Source of the DNA: Apostichopus japonicus
Lineage: Eukaryota > Echinodermata > Holothuroidea > Aspidochirotida > Stichopodidae
Length of the DNA stretch: 64,000 nt
Assembly (NCBI RefSeq): GCF_037975245.1
Contig: NC_092569.1
Coordinates: 31,688,668 to 31,752,667, forward strand
Reading direction: 5' to 3'
In this document: piece after piece, positions 40,308-52,662 of the stretch
Numbering within the stretch: position 1 is the stretch's first letter
Layout of the letters: every line of letters begins with the position of its first letter
Translations under genes and position numbers: made by a program
The notes under the pieces: model-generated
Database searches by the model: none
Told to the model about the DNA's origin: nothing
Seen by the model: only the letters and a program-made list of their open reading frames with translations

Positions 40308-41534
40308 ATGGCACAGAAGTTTGTGAATGACATCAGTGAAGGTTTTCTTCAATGTTCCATTTGTATGGAACGTTATAATGGCAATGATAAGAAACCAAAG
40401 AGCCTGCCTTGCATACACAGTTTCTGTCTTCCTTGTCTTGAGCAACTGGAAGATAGATTTCAACGAGATGGTCAGATGTTTTCTTGTCCAATTTGTCGAA
40501 CGGTAGCAGACTTGCCGTCTTCTGGTGTAAAAGGTCTCCCTGTGAATTTCCTTCTTGTGAGTTTGATGGAACAACTGAGTGTGGTGGATACCTCCGGGCG
40601 CTCTTCCTCAATATGTAGCTTCTGCCAAAGTGAGCAGGACTTACAATTCTGTATAGACTGCAAATTTCACATTTGTTGCCCCTGCAAGAAGAACCATGAC
40701 AAAATACCTGGTGTTAGTGAGCATGCAGTCATTCCTATTGAAAAGCTCTCAGACGAGAAATATATGAAGGAGATATTTGCTTCACAGACACCGCGATGTG
40801 ATAAACACCAGGAGGAGAAGTTACGGTTTTACTGCCTTCCATGCTGCATGCTGGTATGTCGTGATTGCATGCTTCTTACACATCAGGGACACAACTGTGT
40901 CGAGGCTGCAAGCAGAGTCAGTAGTGTGAAAGAAGATCTCCAAAATCTCTTGGCAGTAAGTGAGACTGAAGTTGTTTCAGCTCAGGAAATGAATCGTACT
41001 TTTGGCATGCATTCTCAGTCAGAAGAAGAAAATATTAAGAAAGTTGAAAAAGATATTGATGATCATTACAACAAGGTTCTACAACAGCTAAAATCTGATA
41101 GAGATGAGCTAGTGCTGGAGGTACGACATTCACCAATGAAAATGAAGACTGTTTGTGAGGAAGTTAAGAACTGGTTGGCTGCGATGACAAACACCAAAGA
41201 AGTTACAAAGAAAATTCTTGAGGGAAATAACCAGTGGGAAATCTTAGGGATGGAGAAAGATCTTTCAGAAGCTTTCAAAAGATTATCCGAAAGTCAGAAA
41301 GGCTTAACGAGAAAGGCTAGAAGCCAGCAGAGTTCAACAACTTTGTTATCATTTGCTCCACAGTTCAATGTAGATCCTTTAAATAAAGTTAAATTACCCA
41401 CTAGATCGAATTCAACTAGAAACATATTAGGAAAAGTGTCCAAATTATCACCTTTTGGTGAAATGATGAACCCCGATGTAGATGAGTTTGTCCCGAAGAC
41501 AAAGGTAAAAACAAGATTTGGTTATCCTAATTGA
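40308..41534 (+). CDS. TRIM-A: RING, two B-boxes, coiled coil protein (408 aa)
   Basis: Probable E3 ubiquitin ligase of the tripartite-motif family, intracellular. RING is C3HC4: Cys16, 19, 35, His37, Cys40, 43, 60, 63. B-box1 covers about 103-139. B-box2 is canonical: Cys164, His167, Cys176, 179, 184, 187, His192, 195. A coiled coil follows to about 300, then a block GNNQWEILGMEKDLSEAF shared with TRIM-B and TRIM-C. The tail (340-408) is Ser/Lys-rich with NILGKV and has no NHL, filamin or B30.2 domain. The whole frame is in one exon; the ATG follows a CTATTTCAG acceptor by three bases. It is about half identical to TRIM-B and TRIM-C across the N-terminal half and is the most diverged of the three. 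ATTAAA at about 41742 may be the polyadenylation signal. Confidence 0.93.
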   Translation: MAQKFVNDISEGFLQCSICMERYNGNDKKPKSLPCIHSFCLPCLEQLEDRFQRDGQMFSCPICRTVADLPSSGVKGLPVNFLLVSLMEQLSVVDTSGRSSSICSFCQSEQDLQFCIDCKFHICCPCKKNHDKIPGVSEHAVIPIEKLSDEKYMKEIFASQTPRCDKHQEEKLRFYCLPCCMLVCRDCMLLTHQGHNCVEAASRVSSVKEDLQNLLAVSETEVVSAQEMNRTFGMHSQSEEENIKKVEKDIDDHYNKVLQQLKSDRDELVLEVRHSPMKMKTVCEEVKNWLAAMTNTKEVTKKILEGNNQWEILGMEKDLSEAFKRLSESQKGLTRKARSQQSSTTLLSFAPQFNVDPLNKVKLPTRSNSTRNILGKVSKLSPFGEMMNPDVDEFVPKTKVKTRFGYPN

Positions 41535-42567
41535 TATCATGTTGATTTAAAAAAATCACTGACTTAGATCACTTTCTTTTTCATATTTTTAAAATTGTAT
41601 TCATTTTGTGTGTGAGTTTACTACTGTAAGAAACTATCATTAGTCTGCTTCTGTAGTTTAATATTTATAGCATATAAGCAGATGTACAGTAACTTGTAAC
41701 CTTAATCAGTGTGCAGAATCAGTTAGTCAACTTATTCTTTTAAATTAAAGGTTCCAACTAATAAGAAAAAGAGCTTAAAATGTGTCTGTCTCAAATGTTT
41801 AAAATACTGTAAGACACAGGATTTAGTGTGTTGATCTACCCCAGAGAATAAGTCATAAATGATATTTATAAAAACTATTTTCAACCTTGCCGCTTAAACC
41901 TTAACACTGAAATGCAAACTTGAATTTGTATTTGTACAGTCAATATACTTTAAGGGTCTTTCTCTGTGTTCAAGGCTTTAAATATGAACACAAGCTGAGC
42001 AGCTTTGTGAGTTCCAAGGTGGTTTCTCAGCTAAGAGTGGACCAGACCATACGATGGTTCAATTTTCTGTTGAATAGCCTGTACCTATACATACACTGTA
42101 TGAGATACATTCAGGTGTGCACATGTGTATCAGTGAGGTCAATATCTTTCTTGTATGGAGAGCAAGATTTAATTGAATGAAAACTGGAAGTCAAGCAGAC
42201 ATCCTATTGTTATGTAAATAGTTGATTATGTTTCGTAACAAGATAGTGAAAATAGTACTTAACAAGAATAATACATGTACTTGTTGTATACTCTAGAACA
42301 TCTAGTGGGTAGGCTACATATAATTAAACAAAAGTGTAATGAATATATGGAACATAATATTTTCTCTTTCTCTAAATAGCATAATGCATCCTGTAGGCTC
42401 GTACTATTAATGGCAGTCATTTAAATACTCATAATTTCCTCAAAATTGAAGTTAACTTGACATTTACATGCATCCTTTGTTTTAATTTTTCAAAAATTAA
42501 AAAAAAAATCCAAACTTTGGTTCACATTAGACACTTGTATGTATGTATATATGTATAGATGTATTTT
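41535..42567. other. TRIM-A 3' flank
   Basis: AT-rich DNA, the first 200 bases probably 3'UTR. No gene or repeat identified. Confidence 0.5.
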
Positions 42568-42752
42568 AGATCCTCCTGCAAGCAGGAACCTGTGAAGAAG
42601 CATCATTGGCTTATCAAAGCCGCAAGCTAACCGAAGTCACTCTATTAGATTTATATTTAACGTCCATATGAATTGTCAACAACTCTGTAACTGGACGACA
42701 TACCTTAATCTTGGAGTGATTCAAACTGGGGACCTTATGATTGAAAGGCTTG
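42568..42752 (-). mobile_element. tRNA-derived SINE, 5'-truncated
   Basis: Minus-strand copy of the same SINE as 21475-21716. The B-box (GATTCAAAC) is present but the A-box half of the head is missing. The tail side carries GTATGTATATATGTAT. More diverged than the other two copies. Confidence 0.8.
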
Positions 42753-43247
42753 AAGATAGCATCTGGTTTTATCACCTCTCGTAATGGTATAAATTTTGGG
42801 ACTAGTTGTGAATAGGGTAAACGATCGTTTTCCAAACATAACGGTCATGTGATCAAAGGTCAATTATGGGTCAAAAACTCAATCTCCAAACTGATCAAAA
42901 TTGTCCATGGTTTACCCCTGCGCGACCTTCATGCGCAAAGTTATCAGAGGTGAAGGTTTTGGTTGGTTTTGAGAGGTGGACCTCTGTTGACCTTACATGG
43001 CCTTGGAATAGTGCCTCCAGTGACCTATCAGTCAGCGCCATCTTGTCTATTGGAGCTCAATGCCCGAATTCAAGCAATGTGTGACTTGTCCTACTCGTGA
43101 CAATAAGACACTAGATCACTGCTATTGTAAATTGTGAAAAATGTGTACAAATGCATCTCGCGAGCTAGTATTGGAAACTCTGATCATTACTAGTGCTTTT
43201 TATCCCTGTTTACAAACAAAGGTTTAAGCAACAAAATCATGTGAAAA

Positions 43248-43879
43248 CAAGGGCGGCGGAAGCACTTTTAATCTGGGGGGGGGGGGGCACCGACATCAGA
43301 GGGCACTTTGAAGAAATTCGATTGGACTGATGCAGCCTTATATTTAGTACCCTTAACTCTTATTGTATTATCTTATTTGCGTATAGACATCACTCCATCA
43401 ACAAAAAAATATGCATACTAGCACTGCAATATCCAATGTGCAAATTGGGAAACAAGGAACAAGTTTTCTTGTGAGACAAACTGAGGTGAAATCATGCTAG
43501 TTGCAAATGTAGGAATCTTCCGAATTAGAGTTTATTTCTTGTTAATATCTCAACAAATTTTTTCCATCCGAAATAGCTTTGAGTTTGACCCACAGAAATT
43601 CATTAAAAGTCAGGGGCGTCGCCAGGATTTGCAAAGTTGTATGCATGACTATCTGAGCGGAGCGCCACCACCGGTTGGCGCGGAGCAAACAAGAACATTT
43701 TTGGTTTTACAAACCCCTCAGATGGCCGGAAACGGCCCTTCCCGAGTGATGATTCTGGTTCCCTTGCCTCTTGCTAACTTGAGACACCTCAATTTTTATG
43801 CAGAAAAAGGGCACATTTTTAACCTGAGGAAAAGTGGGGGGCACGTGCCCCCTGTGCCCCCCCGGTTCCGCCGCCCTTG
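43248..43879. mobile_element. hAT-like element with 16-bp inverted ends
   Basis: 632 bp; ends CAAGGGCGGCGGAA and TTCCGCCGCCCTTG are perfect inverted repeats, with an exact 8-bp target duplication TGTGAAAA (43240-43247, 43880-43887). Another hAT-like end, CAGGGGCGTCGCC, lies inside near 43612, which suggests nesting. Confidence 0.9.
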
Positions 43880-44189
43880 TGTGAAAAGAACTAATAAAGT
43901 ATGGTCTCAAGATCGAGACAACTGATGAGCTGCAAGACTGTTTTGCTGACACGGATTGGGATCTGTTTAAAGAGGATAATGACCTGCATTCATTCACGGA
44001 TAGTGTTGCAGAAATTTGACCTATAAGTAGTCTAGCAGATTTCATTCTATTAATTTGTTACGTTTTGTATTGAGCTCGGGCTAGGTTCATGAACATCTAT
44101 ATCTAGCGTTTTCTGGGGTTTTACTTTTGCAAATCTAGCGTTTTTTGGCATCTGCCGCTGGTAACGCTGGTTTAAACACGTCGGGGGAA

Positions 44190-46400
44190 TTCCGTTGTTG
44201 ACATAACCACCTTGATGTCATCTAAAATAGTAACTTGGAAAAACCCGTGTTACAATAGGAACATAAACAACAGCGCAAAGGGTGTGCACCTACATATTTT
44301 CCTCAAATATCTGACAGAAGACTTTCCAGAAAAATATTTCTTCACTTGATATTGTTGTTTTGTTCAAATAAATTAAAGTAAAACAGGTAAGTGAAACAAT
44401 TGGTTCATTTTTGTGTGAAAAAGTTAGCATTGAATATATTGAAACTCAACTAGCCAAGGCCTAAAGTTTACCTTTGAGCAGGGGCGGCGATCTGTTTCAA
44501 ATATTGGGGGGGGGACATTTGCTTGGATGCAGGGGAATTACTATCAAAGCGGAGCGCCACCATTGGTTGGCGCGCAGCGTACAAGAAAATTTCTGGTTTT
44601 GATAGCCCCCCAGATCACCGGAAATGGCACTTTTCGGGCTTGAAACTGACCAACCAGATGTACACTTTTGCCTGAGAACCAAGTTTTTCCTAATAGTTTT
44701 TTTTCATTCATAACCTTTTTTTCAAGATTGTCACCAGTCACACATCATGTTCGACCTCATTGCATCTCCTGTGGATCATTGCTTTTGTAGGTAATTCTAC
44801 GTAACGCCCCACAATACCCATCAGCCCCACCTTTCAAGGTTTTAAGCCCATTATTTGTTCAGAATTTGAATAATAAATTCACTTCAAAACATACCCATAA
44901 TGTTGTACAAAATTTCATCTATGGACAACCAATATAGAAAAACCCCTCAACCCCTAACAGACCGGTCAAAATTGCACGAGAAGAGGGAAATATGATGAAG
45001 AATGTTGGTCAAGGAATTTTCGCAAATTCAGACACAGTTAAATTATCGGTGTACAAATATTAAAACCTCTTATAACGGTTACTATAAAACTTCGATATCA
45101 TAAAAAATACCCAAAAAATATGCTCGAGGGGGGGGGGGCGATCTCCACTCTTCATACCCCCCTTGGCTACGCACCTGCGGTTAGAAATCTTGTAGGAAAG
45201 AGGCCAAATGGAAACCCGGTGAACCCATATCGATGTGGATCATATACGTACTTACACAAGATGCAAACCAAATTTCATTACGGATGCGGTCCGTCTAGCT
45301 ATTCATTTCGAAAAAAAGTAAAAACTACTTTCGGTCATATATAATAACAAATTGTGACACGGTTAGACAGGCGCCTTGCGAGGAATTTGCCAAGAGAGGG
45401 GCAAAGCTTGTACCCAGACTTTCTAAGCGTAGCGCCCCCATTAGTTGACGCGAAGCGCAAAAGAAAATTTTGGCCGAAAATGCCTCCCAGATCGCTGGAA
45501 ATGGCACTTCCCAGGCCTTGTAAGTTGCATCTAAGCATTTTCTATTTTGAAATTACTAGCGATGCCATAAAAAAATACAAAACATATGCTTAAAAAAAAC
45601 TATGCCACCAAATATTGGGGGGGATATTAGATACTATATCCCCCCCACCTAAAATATTGGGGGGGACATGTCCCCCCCGTCCCCCCCATGATCGCCGCCC
45701 ATGCCTTTGAGCTTTGGAGTGGTGCTGTTTGTTAACATGAACACATACGTTAGGTTAGCGTAGGATAAGGATAATACAAATAGGAACAATAGGCCTTACA
45801 GTTGCATAACACAAAGTGCGTTCAGAGCTTAGAATAATACTATACAAATCGCTATGGTAGTGTGTGGAGTATTGTACACATATTGTAGAGAGAGAGCGAG
45901 AGAGGGATAGGACATGTGTACACTCCAATGTCTGGTGCAGTTCTGTTTATTGACTTGCAATCACAATTAGTACTACACCACAGTAGGCTAGGCTACACTA
46001 ACACATTATCCCTAGATAACTAACACTCACAAGGTTATAACCACAGTGACACACCCAAGCAACCTAGTTGCCCAATCACAAACATACAGGAAGATTAACA
46101 GTTAACCATAACATAAATAATGATACCAGAGTCAGCAGATGATTACATAATAACATCTGGACATGGGGACTGCAAGTAATTACTATAATAACAGGTGCAC
46201 AATAGGTATAGGTAAGTAACAATAGTCAATAGATACTGTACATGCTATGTGGGCTGGAACCCTACAATATATATAACACATTAATCACTGCCTAACCTAC
46301 TGTACATAAGGAGTAGGACTTGAATTGTACATGAAATAAGTGCTCAATTACTGGACTGTGGTTCACTCAGTATACCTCAAAGTCATCAGTCGGCTGACCT
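44190..46400 (+). repeat. duplicate of the TRIM-A first-exon region, split by a hAT insertion
   Basis: 44190-44478 aligns with 37790-38105 and 45704-46400 aligns with about 38106-38430. The 5'UTR donor is kept (AAACAG then GTAAGTG at 44396/44397). No TRIM coding exon follows before TRIM-B at 54126, so this may be the first exon and promoter of TRIM-B with a 9.7-kb intron, or a dead copy. Confidence 0.7.
44479..45703. mobile_element. hAT-like element inserted in the duplicated promoter region
   Basis: 1225 bp; ends CAGGGGCGGCGATC and GATCGCCGCCCATG, 8-bp target duplication CCTTTGAG (44471-44478, 45704-45711). The paralogous site near 38105 lacks the element, which confirms its limits and that it arrived after the duplication. 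Poly-G and poly-C runs flank both ends. Confidence 0.92.
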
Positions 46401-46424
46401 TTCAATCACGATATGTGTAGTTTA

Positions 46425-46810
46425 AATGATGGAAATGACAGCACCATTTAGCATAAGCCCCTGATCTTCCCGCCCCCACCCGTTAACCAAAGGAAATACA
46501 GTAGTTCTCATGGTTGAAGATGAACCCTCCACTTGTAGAATCCTCTTCAGGATGTCCATCAGCCAACATTTGTGCTGAACAAAGATTGAAAATCTGCCTA
46601 TGCGACTCGAATTTTTATCCGAGCGCAACGAAAGGTTGCTCTTTTCTGAAATTCCAAATAAAACAACCACACATAGTCTATATACACAATACGAATATAT
46701 ACGAGAGCAACACCGTGATCTTTATCTGTAGTTGTGTGTTGCTATATAATCAAATAACATGATAGGCATGTAGCATCAAATATTAAGATTTGTGGTTAAG
46801 TGTAGAAAAA
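46425..46810. repeat. dispersed repeat, copy 1
   Basis: About 385 bp matching 60195-60530: shared words include TTGCATAAGCCC-like, CTCTTCAGGA-GTCC, GAAATCTGCCTA and TAGCATCA/TTACATATT. Neither copy has an open frame or clear ends. Confidence 0.7.
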
Positions 46811-48198
46811 CTTCATTAACATGTTGCTCTGTCAGCTGAAACCAAAGTAAGACCGAGAAGAAGTAAAGAAAAGTGGTCTTACCAGGAAGGCCTTTTTGTC
46901 ACCATGCCCTAGTGGTAATGCATCTGATATGACCCACAGTGTGCTCGGTGGTATGAGACACGATGATATGTTGCTGTGTACCAAAAATGACAGCTTTATT
47001 GTTGATCTCACTCAATAAGTTGTCCATTAAGCTTGGCCATAACAAGGACATCTTCAATCACATCAGATGCAAACTTCATAGATTTTGCGACTGTTATTTC
47101 GAATAGTGGCAGAAGAGCCGAATGCCTAGAGCTATATCTGATCTCAGGGACTATTCTTTTTCATGGATGTGGTCAACGCAATTACAGTTATCTCAGGCTT
47201 TGATTATTCAACTCAATTATATAAAACACCATCCTTGGCCTTTAAAATAGGTCGTAGACTCAACAAAGTTGCAATGATACAAGTGAACAATGCGCTCATG
47301 AACGGAAATGCTGACTTGAAAAAAGAGAAGTCAAGACTTAATCAGGAAGATGTTCCTCACATGATGTACACTTTACCTTAGAACAGAAGAAGAGAAGCAG
47401 ACCAAAGTTATTCCCCTTAGGTACCATGAGTATATGATGACTCTGTCTAAATGATCTCAAGGGACAAGTCGAAAACCAAACATCAACAATTTGTGACAAA
47501 GACACCACAAAAAGACGAAGCGGGAGCTGAGCAATTTACATTTGACTTAACTAAGTCGGTGGGGAGGTTTCAAGGATAGCATTAGATGATGTCAAAAAAA
47601 GTCAACAAAGGAAAATGACGTACAGTGGAAGGACATGATTTCATTGAGCTAGTCATATAAACAGTCACCGATACAAAGCAATGTTGAAAATGAGGTTTTG
47701 AAAGCATTTCGAAGTTCTAATTCAGATGTTGCAATTTCCTCATACTGTATGTTGTATGAATATTTCTTATTACTTCCTTTACCGCTTGAATGTTGTCTTA
47801 AAAAAGTATTTGTTGCCAATTACGATTCATGCATTCTAAAGAGCAAGTAACAGATCTCAAACCAGAACTTTGAGGAAAATCATTTTGGTGTTATGGAAAA
47901 GGAAAAGAGATAGAGACAAACGTTTTCAAAGTATTCTCCACCTGATAGCTGTGATGATATATTCCTAATACCTGTTGATGCCTAGATATTTCGTGATATG
48001 TTTTGTGTATCTTTTGAGAACATGAGTACTTTTTGATAATAAAAAAAATCTAAATAAAAAATCCAGAAAACAAATTACAGTTCACCAAGACTGCACTTTA
48101 AGGAAAATGTTCCAGTAATTCTTTAATCACTAAAGAATAGCAAAAGAGAAAAGTATTCCGCACATATTAGTCAATATTATACTTAAAGAGCTCTCTAC
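46811..48198. other. intergenic or intronic DNA, unassigned
   Basis: Some short stretches look like decayed coding DNA (for example the minus strand near 46890-47010, before a GTAAGACC donor), but no family is recognisable. No clear repeat. Confidence 0.4.
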
Positions 48199-48360
48199 AT
48201 TACATCTGTTGATTCTTAGAAGCATTATTTCTTTTTCATCATTCATAATCTTCTTATAAGTGGATATCTGTTGCATTTGATTATTCCATAGAAATTGATT
48301 AGGATAGAATGACGTCATGCGACATATACACTGAAGCCACTCATCAAGTGGTTGCACTTT
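48199..48360 (-). CDS. candidate orphan module exon
   Basis: 54 codons open from a TACACAG acceptor to a GTAGAG donor, phase 0-0, begins KVQPLDEW, ends NRCN. The phase, the Cys-x end and the helical second half match the module exons of the NERD-NTPase gene, and the strand is the same, but it lies 12 kb beyond that gene's start codon. The usual starting Cys is missing. It could be a relic of a second copy or chance. Confidence 0.25.
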
Positions 48361-49286
48361 CTGTGTACGGCAAGAAAGAACACTACATGTTTGACTATAA
48401 ACTACAGTAAAGTGATAAAGTTACCCGAAATGGTGATATCGCGTGCCGCATTTGTGTGCAAAATCTCGAAATTTTCGTAGCACTTGGACTATAGTTTCAC
48501 TTTGTAATTCTTAGGAAGCGATAGTAGAAGCAATAACATAGGAATCTTAAGTAATTTACTAGTGTCGTCTGCTAATCTGTTGTATTGTTATTTACGGATA
48601 CAGGATATACTTAAGCCTAGACCCCTATACCGACTACGGTTGTCCTTAATCATGGTGCGATATGACAAAAAGCTAATAACAAAAAATGATCACAACCTCA
48701 TGTTACTTAAATCTGTATCCCTAACGATAGATCCACATGCCAGAACAACATGGGATGACTGTTATGTCTTGGGCTTAGCCTATCATTAACACCTCAATAA
48801 TAGGGACATAGGCTAGCCTAACTTAGGCTAGGCCTATGTGCGAAGATGTAGCCTTGCCCTGGTGTTACTTAGGTTAGCCTAGGTCATACTGTAACTAAGC
48901 CTGGAATATTTCAGTCTATTGTACCAATATTCAAATGCATTCTCCATTTGCAACATATTCCCAACACTGTAAATTGTGGCAAATTAAGGGCATAAGCAGT
49001 ATAGCCTATAGCCAGATATCTGAGTTTTGAGGTAGGCCATTTGCCTGCTCAGCCTAGCCAGGTATGTTGTGATGGACAGTAAAGTATGGTATTTTGCCTA
49101 AACTGACTCAACTATGATTTTAAGGCCAAATGTAATCACTTACCATGCATGGACAAAGCTAAATTGTTGGTAACATGTAAAAACGACACTGAAGCCACTA
49201 TGTGTGCTAGCATCTAAGTCCTTTTGATGACTGTGACTATTAAATGTAGACATCCATCAAACTATTTGTACTCTCACTTGATAAGA
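48361..49286. other. intergenic or intronic DNA, nothing identified
   Basis: AT-rich with GGCTAGCCTA-type words near 48800-48900. No gene, RNA or element recognised. Confidence 0.5.
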
Positions 49287-49294
49287 TGGGACAT

Positions 49295-50769
49295 CAGGCT
49301 TGGGGCGATTACATCTGAATGTAATCGATTACGATTACGATTACTTGAGAATGTATGATTACGATTACGATTACAGCCTAAAGTTGAAGTAATCGATTGC
49401 AATTACGATTACATTGTAATGTAATCGTGATTACAATCATGATTACATTGTGGTTACTTGCACAAACCTCTGCATATCTGTTTAATATAACTCTCTGCCG
49501 GGAAATAGGGCAATGAAATAGGGCAAAGGAAGGGCATTTAGAGCATATACGGACAAAATTGTGGAAGTATATCTACAATTCCTACCAGGCATTACACATT
49601 TATGCCTTAACATGTTTAAGATGTGTAACCCATAAGTCCAGTAAAAAATACAATTTAAACAGACAAAGAGTAAACAGACAAATACTAAAGTAAAACAAAT
49701 GAAGATTTTCATGCAACACTATATTTTGTAAACTAATAATTTCTGCATAGCAGCAAAACTAAAACCTCTTTTACATTATAACACCAAAATAAAACGAAAC
49801 AGCTTTAAAATGGGGCATTCCACAGTACATGGGACATGGAAGGCCAAAGTAAAAGTAAATTATTTTCATCAAAAAGTGGTCAACCCTGGTAAAGCAAATT
49901 CTGATCCACCAAAATACTTAATTTGCAGTGATTTCTTCAGCAACAAGGTTAATTACATTAATTAAAGAGGTGTAAATGGTGCAAAGTTGGATGGCTTATT
50001 GGACAATGGAATGTAGGCAAATTTCTGAATAACTTTTTTCCCCACAACATGAGATGAGTACAATTAACGTTTTACTAATGAACATTGAAATGTCCCGTTC
50101 GTGATGTTTTCACAAGAATTTTTATGCTAGCTGCCAATGCGTTTTGCAGTATTTCTGTAAAAGCATTACAGTATGCTAAAACAAACTGCTAACAAACATT
50201 TGCATACTGAAAATGTTTATCAAATTTACTTACTTAAATGAATTTATAAGTTGTAAGTTAAATTTTAAATGTATTTTGTCAGCCTGACTGTTATTGTTTG
50301 TTAAGTGTTTAATATAGTACTAATGAAATAATTTTCTATAATCAGCACACCATGTCAACTAATGTCAACCAGTTGTGTATGCAAAAGGATTGTGAACGCT
50401 GAGAGGCAGCATTGAATAGAATAATTCAGGTGATAAAAAATCCTTGAATATGGTGATCAAATCCCCAGTACTTCTTAGTGTAAGTTTATTGTGCTAGAGA
50501 ATTCTAGAAGCAGGAACACTTCTTTGGTCACACTAAAAGCCAATAGTAAGAATTAGTTTTAATCAGTTCTACTAATTTTGCCCTTCTCATTCAAATTTCA
50601 CTGTAATCATAAATGTAATACGATTACGATTACTTTGCCCTTGTAATCGATTACGATTACGATTACTTTGTAATTTTCACAAAAGTAATCGATTACGATT
50701 TCGATTACTTCAAAAAATGTAATCGATTGTAATCGATTACGATTACTGATTACGATTACCCCAAGCCTG
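49295..50769. mobile_element. hAT-like element with ATTACG subterminal repeats
   Basis: 1475 bp; ends CAGGCTTGGGGCGATTAC and GATTACCCCAAGCCTG, with an exact 8-bp target duplication TGGGACAT (49287-49294, 50770-50777). The first and last roughly 150 bp are dense with GTAATCGATTACGATTACG words in both directions, likely transposase-binding sites. The middle is AT-rich without a transposase frame. Confidence 0.92.
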
Positions 50770-51248
50770 TGGGACATAAACATAAACTAAAAAACTGCAT
50801 GCACAAACTACTGTAATATGGAAGAATTACACAAAAGTAGGTATGTGTTGGAAGGGGAGGGGGGTAGCTTTTCCACAGCACTTTTCAGGGACAACTATGA
50901 CATTATCCAAGTGGACCACTAAAATAATAAAAGAAAGAAAAATGTTTGCCATGAGCCTCTCAGATAACAGAAATGACACTTTCCAGACTTTTAAAATTGC
51001 ATTTATTAACAAGAGCAGGGTGTATAGTGTTCCAAGGATAATTGAAAAATAAGTCAACACACAAGATTGCACTGTTTTCTAATCTATTAGAATTCTTCTC
51101 TCTACTGCTACCAGGATGTGAGTGACCACAGAAACAAACAGCTCTCTAAGTAGTGATAACCTCTGACCCTTTCTATGACTTACTGTTATCTTACCAGTGA
51201 GAGGAGTAATAGACAGGACTGATTGTCTCACTAGGGGTGTTTAATATA

Positions 51249-52447
51249 TAGTAAGACGGGGTAAAAAAAAACCGTTTCCTTAAAGTTTAACATAAAACTC
51301 GTTAGGTAGATGCTTAGGTAGATATTTTAGCATTGTCAGTTGACAAGTGGGAATACTTTCCTAAATAGCCATAATAAAAATTTCAATCACAATGAGTAAA
51401 GGAGAAATTTCAGAAAAGGGGTGTTTTTTTTTACCCCGGCTGTTAGTCATTTTTGGGGTAAAAAAAAACCCTGCTGGGGTAAAAAAAAGTCCACACTGTT
51501 AAAACAACATACTACCAAAGAAAATGTGCAAAACCACCAGAAATATTTTCACCACACTTTAGAAAAGCTTTATTTGGGCATTTTCAATCGAGTTCTGCAT
51601 GAATTAACCTATTGCCAAACGATAAACTCCGGGAAACAAACCCCACCTTCCGAGACTAAGCAAGATTCTATCAAGACTGTTTAATACCCCCTAAAACATT
51701 ATTGACCATATTTTATGAGTTTTATTCTATATATTAGTATCACATCCAACTGTGGGGTTGGGACTTAGGGTAGAGAATAATTTATAATAATAATAAATAA
51801 CAAGATAACCATATACAGCAGACATATATTGTGTTAGGCTATAACACTAGGCTAACATAGCAATAACTAAGGTTAAGAACAGGCAACAATTAGTTATAAA
51901 ATGTAAATTATTATATTGGTAGAAATTAGAGGAGCATAGATGTACTCCCTGTGTCAATCATATAGCAGTTCTAACATTCTGTGATAAGTATAAACCATTT
52001 TGGGAGGAAAATAGGACTGGTCTTTTTTTACCCCAAACGGACACTAAACCCTGGGGTAAAAAAAATCCACGTCATTCGAGAAAACTGGCAGATCGTGTGG
52101 GTAATTACATTACTGATTCATGTAGGTACACCTCTTGTTATCATAACCAAGAAACAAAAACCTATATATCAGTTCTTATATTTTTTGCGGGATAAAGTTG
52201 AAGGACAGTGTTCAGAACCTAAATATTTGCTATTTTTAGAGTATGGGAAAAATCGGCGCTAAAAGTATCGGTACGCCGATGGAAAAGAATAGTAACAATC
52301 AATAAAGTATGTCAGAATTGTCTTGGGCACCATGGTTTTCACATACACCATACAAAAATGTGTTTCAATTTCTCACGACTTGTAGTGGGGGTGGGTTTTT
52401 TTTTTTACCCCAACTACCCTGTGGTTTTTTTTTACCCCGATTTACTA
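51249..52447. mobile_element. non-autonomous element with GGGGTAAAAAA repeats
   Basis: About 1.2 kb; ends TAGTAAGACGGGGTAAAA and TTTTACCCCGATTTACTA are inverted, flanked by TA. GGGGTAAAAAAAA occurs many times inside in both directions. TA flanks fit Tc1/mariner-type MITEs. Small frames with repeated Trp-Gly-Lys-Lys-Lys come from this word and are not genes. Confidence 0.65.
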
Positions 52448-52662
52448 TACATGTGATAGCAGGAGATAGACATACAAGATAGCATTGTTTGAATACGTAG
52501 AACAGACTCAAGGGGGGGGGGGGAATGAGGGAGGGAAGGGGGATTGAAACCCATACTCTGTATCTACCCATGTTATCACGGATATTCTTGAAAGAAGGTT
52601 TGATGCCTATGTTAATATTCTCACAGATGGTGAACAGACCCAAATTACAGTATTTTCATATC

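Noticed and set aside
40333-40663. minus-strand frames opposite TRIM-A
   Set aside because: They are shadows of the RING and B-box coding sequence with no motif of their own.
51421-51684. 87-aa frame rich in Trp-Gly-Lys-Lys
   Set aside because: It is the translation of repeated GGGGTAAAAAA words in a mobile element.
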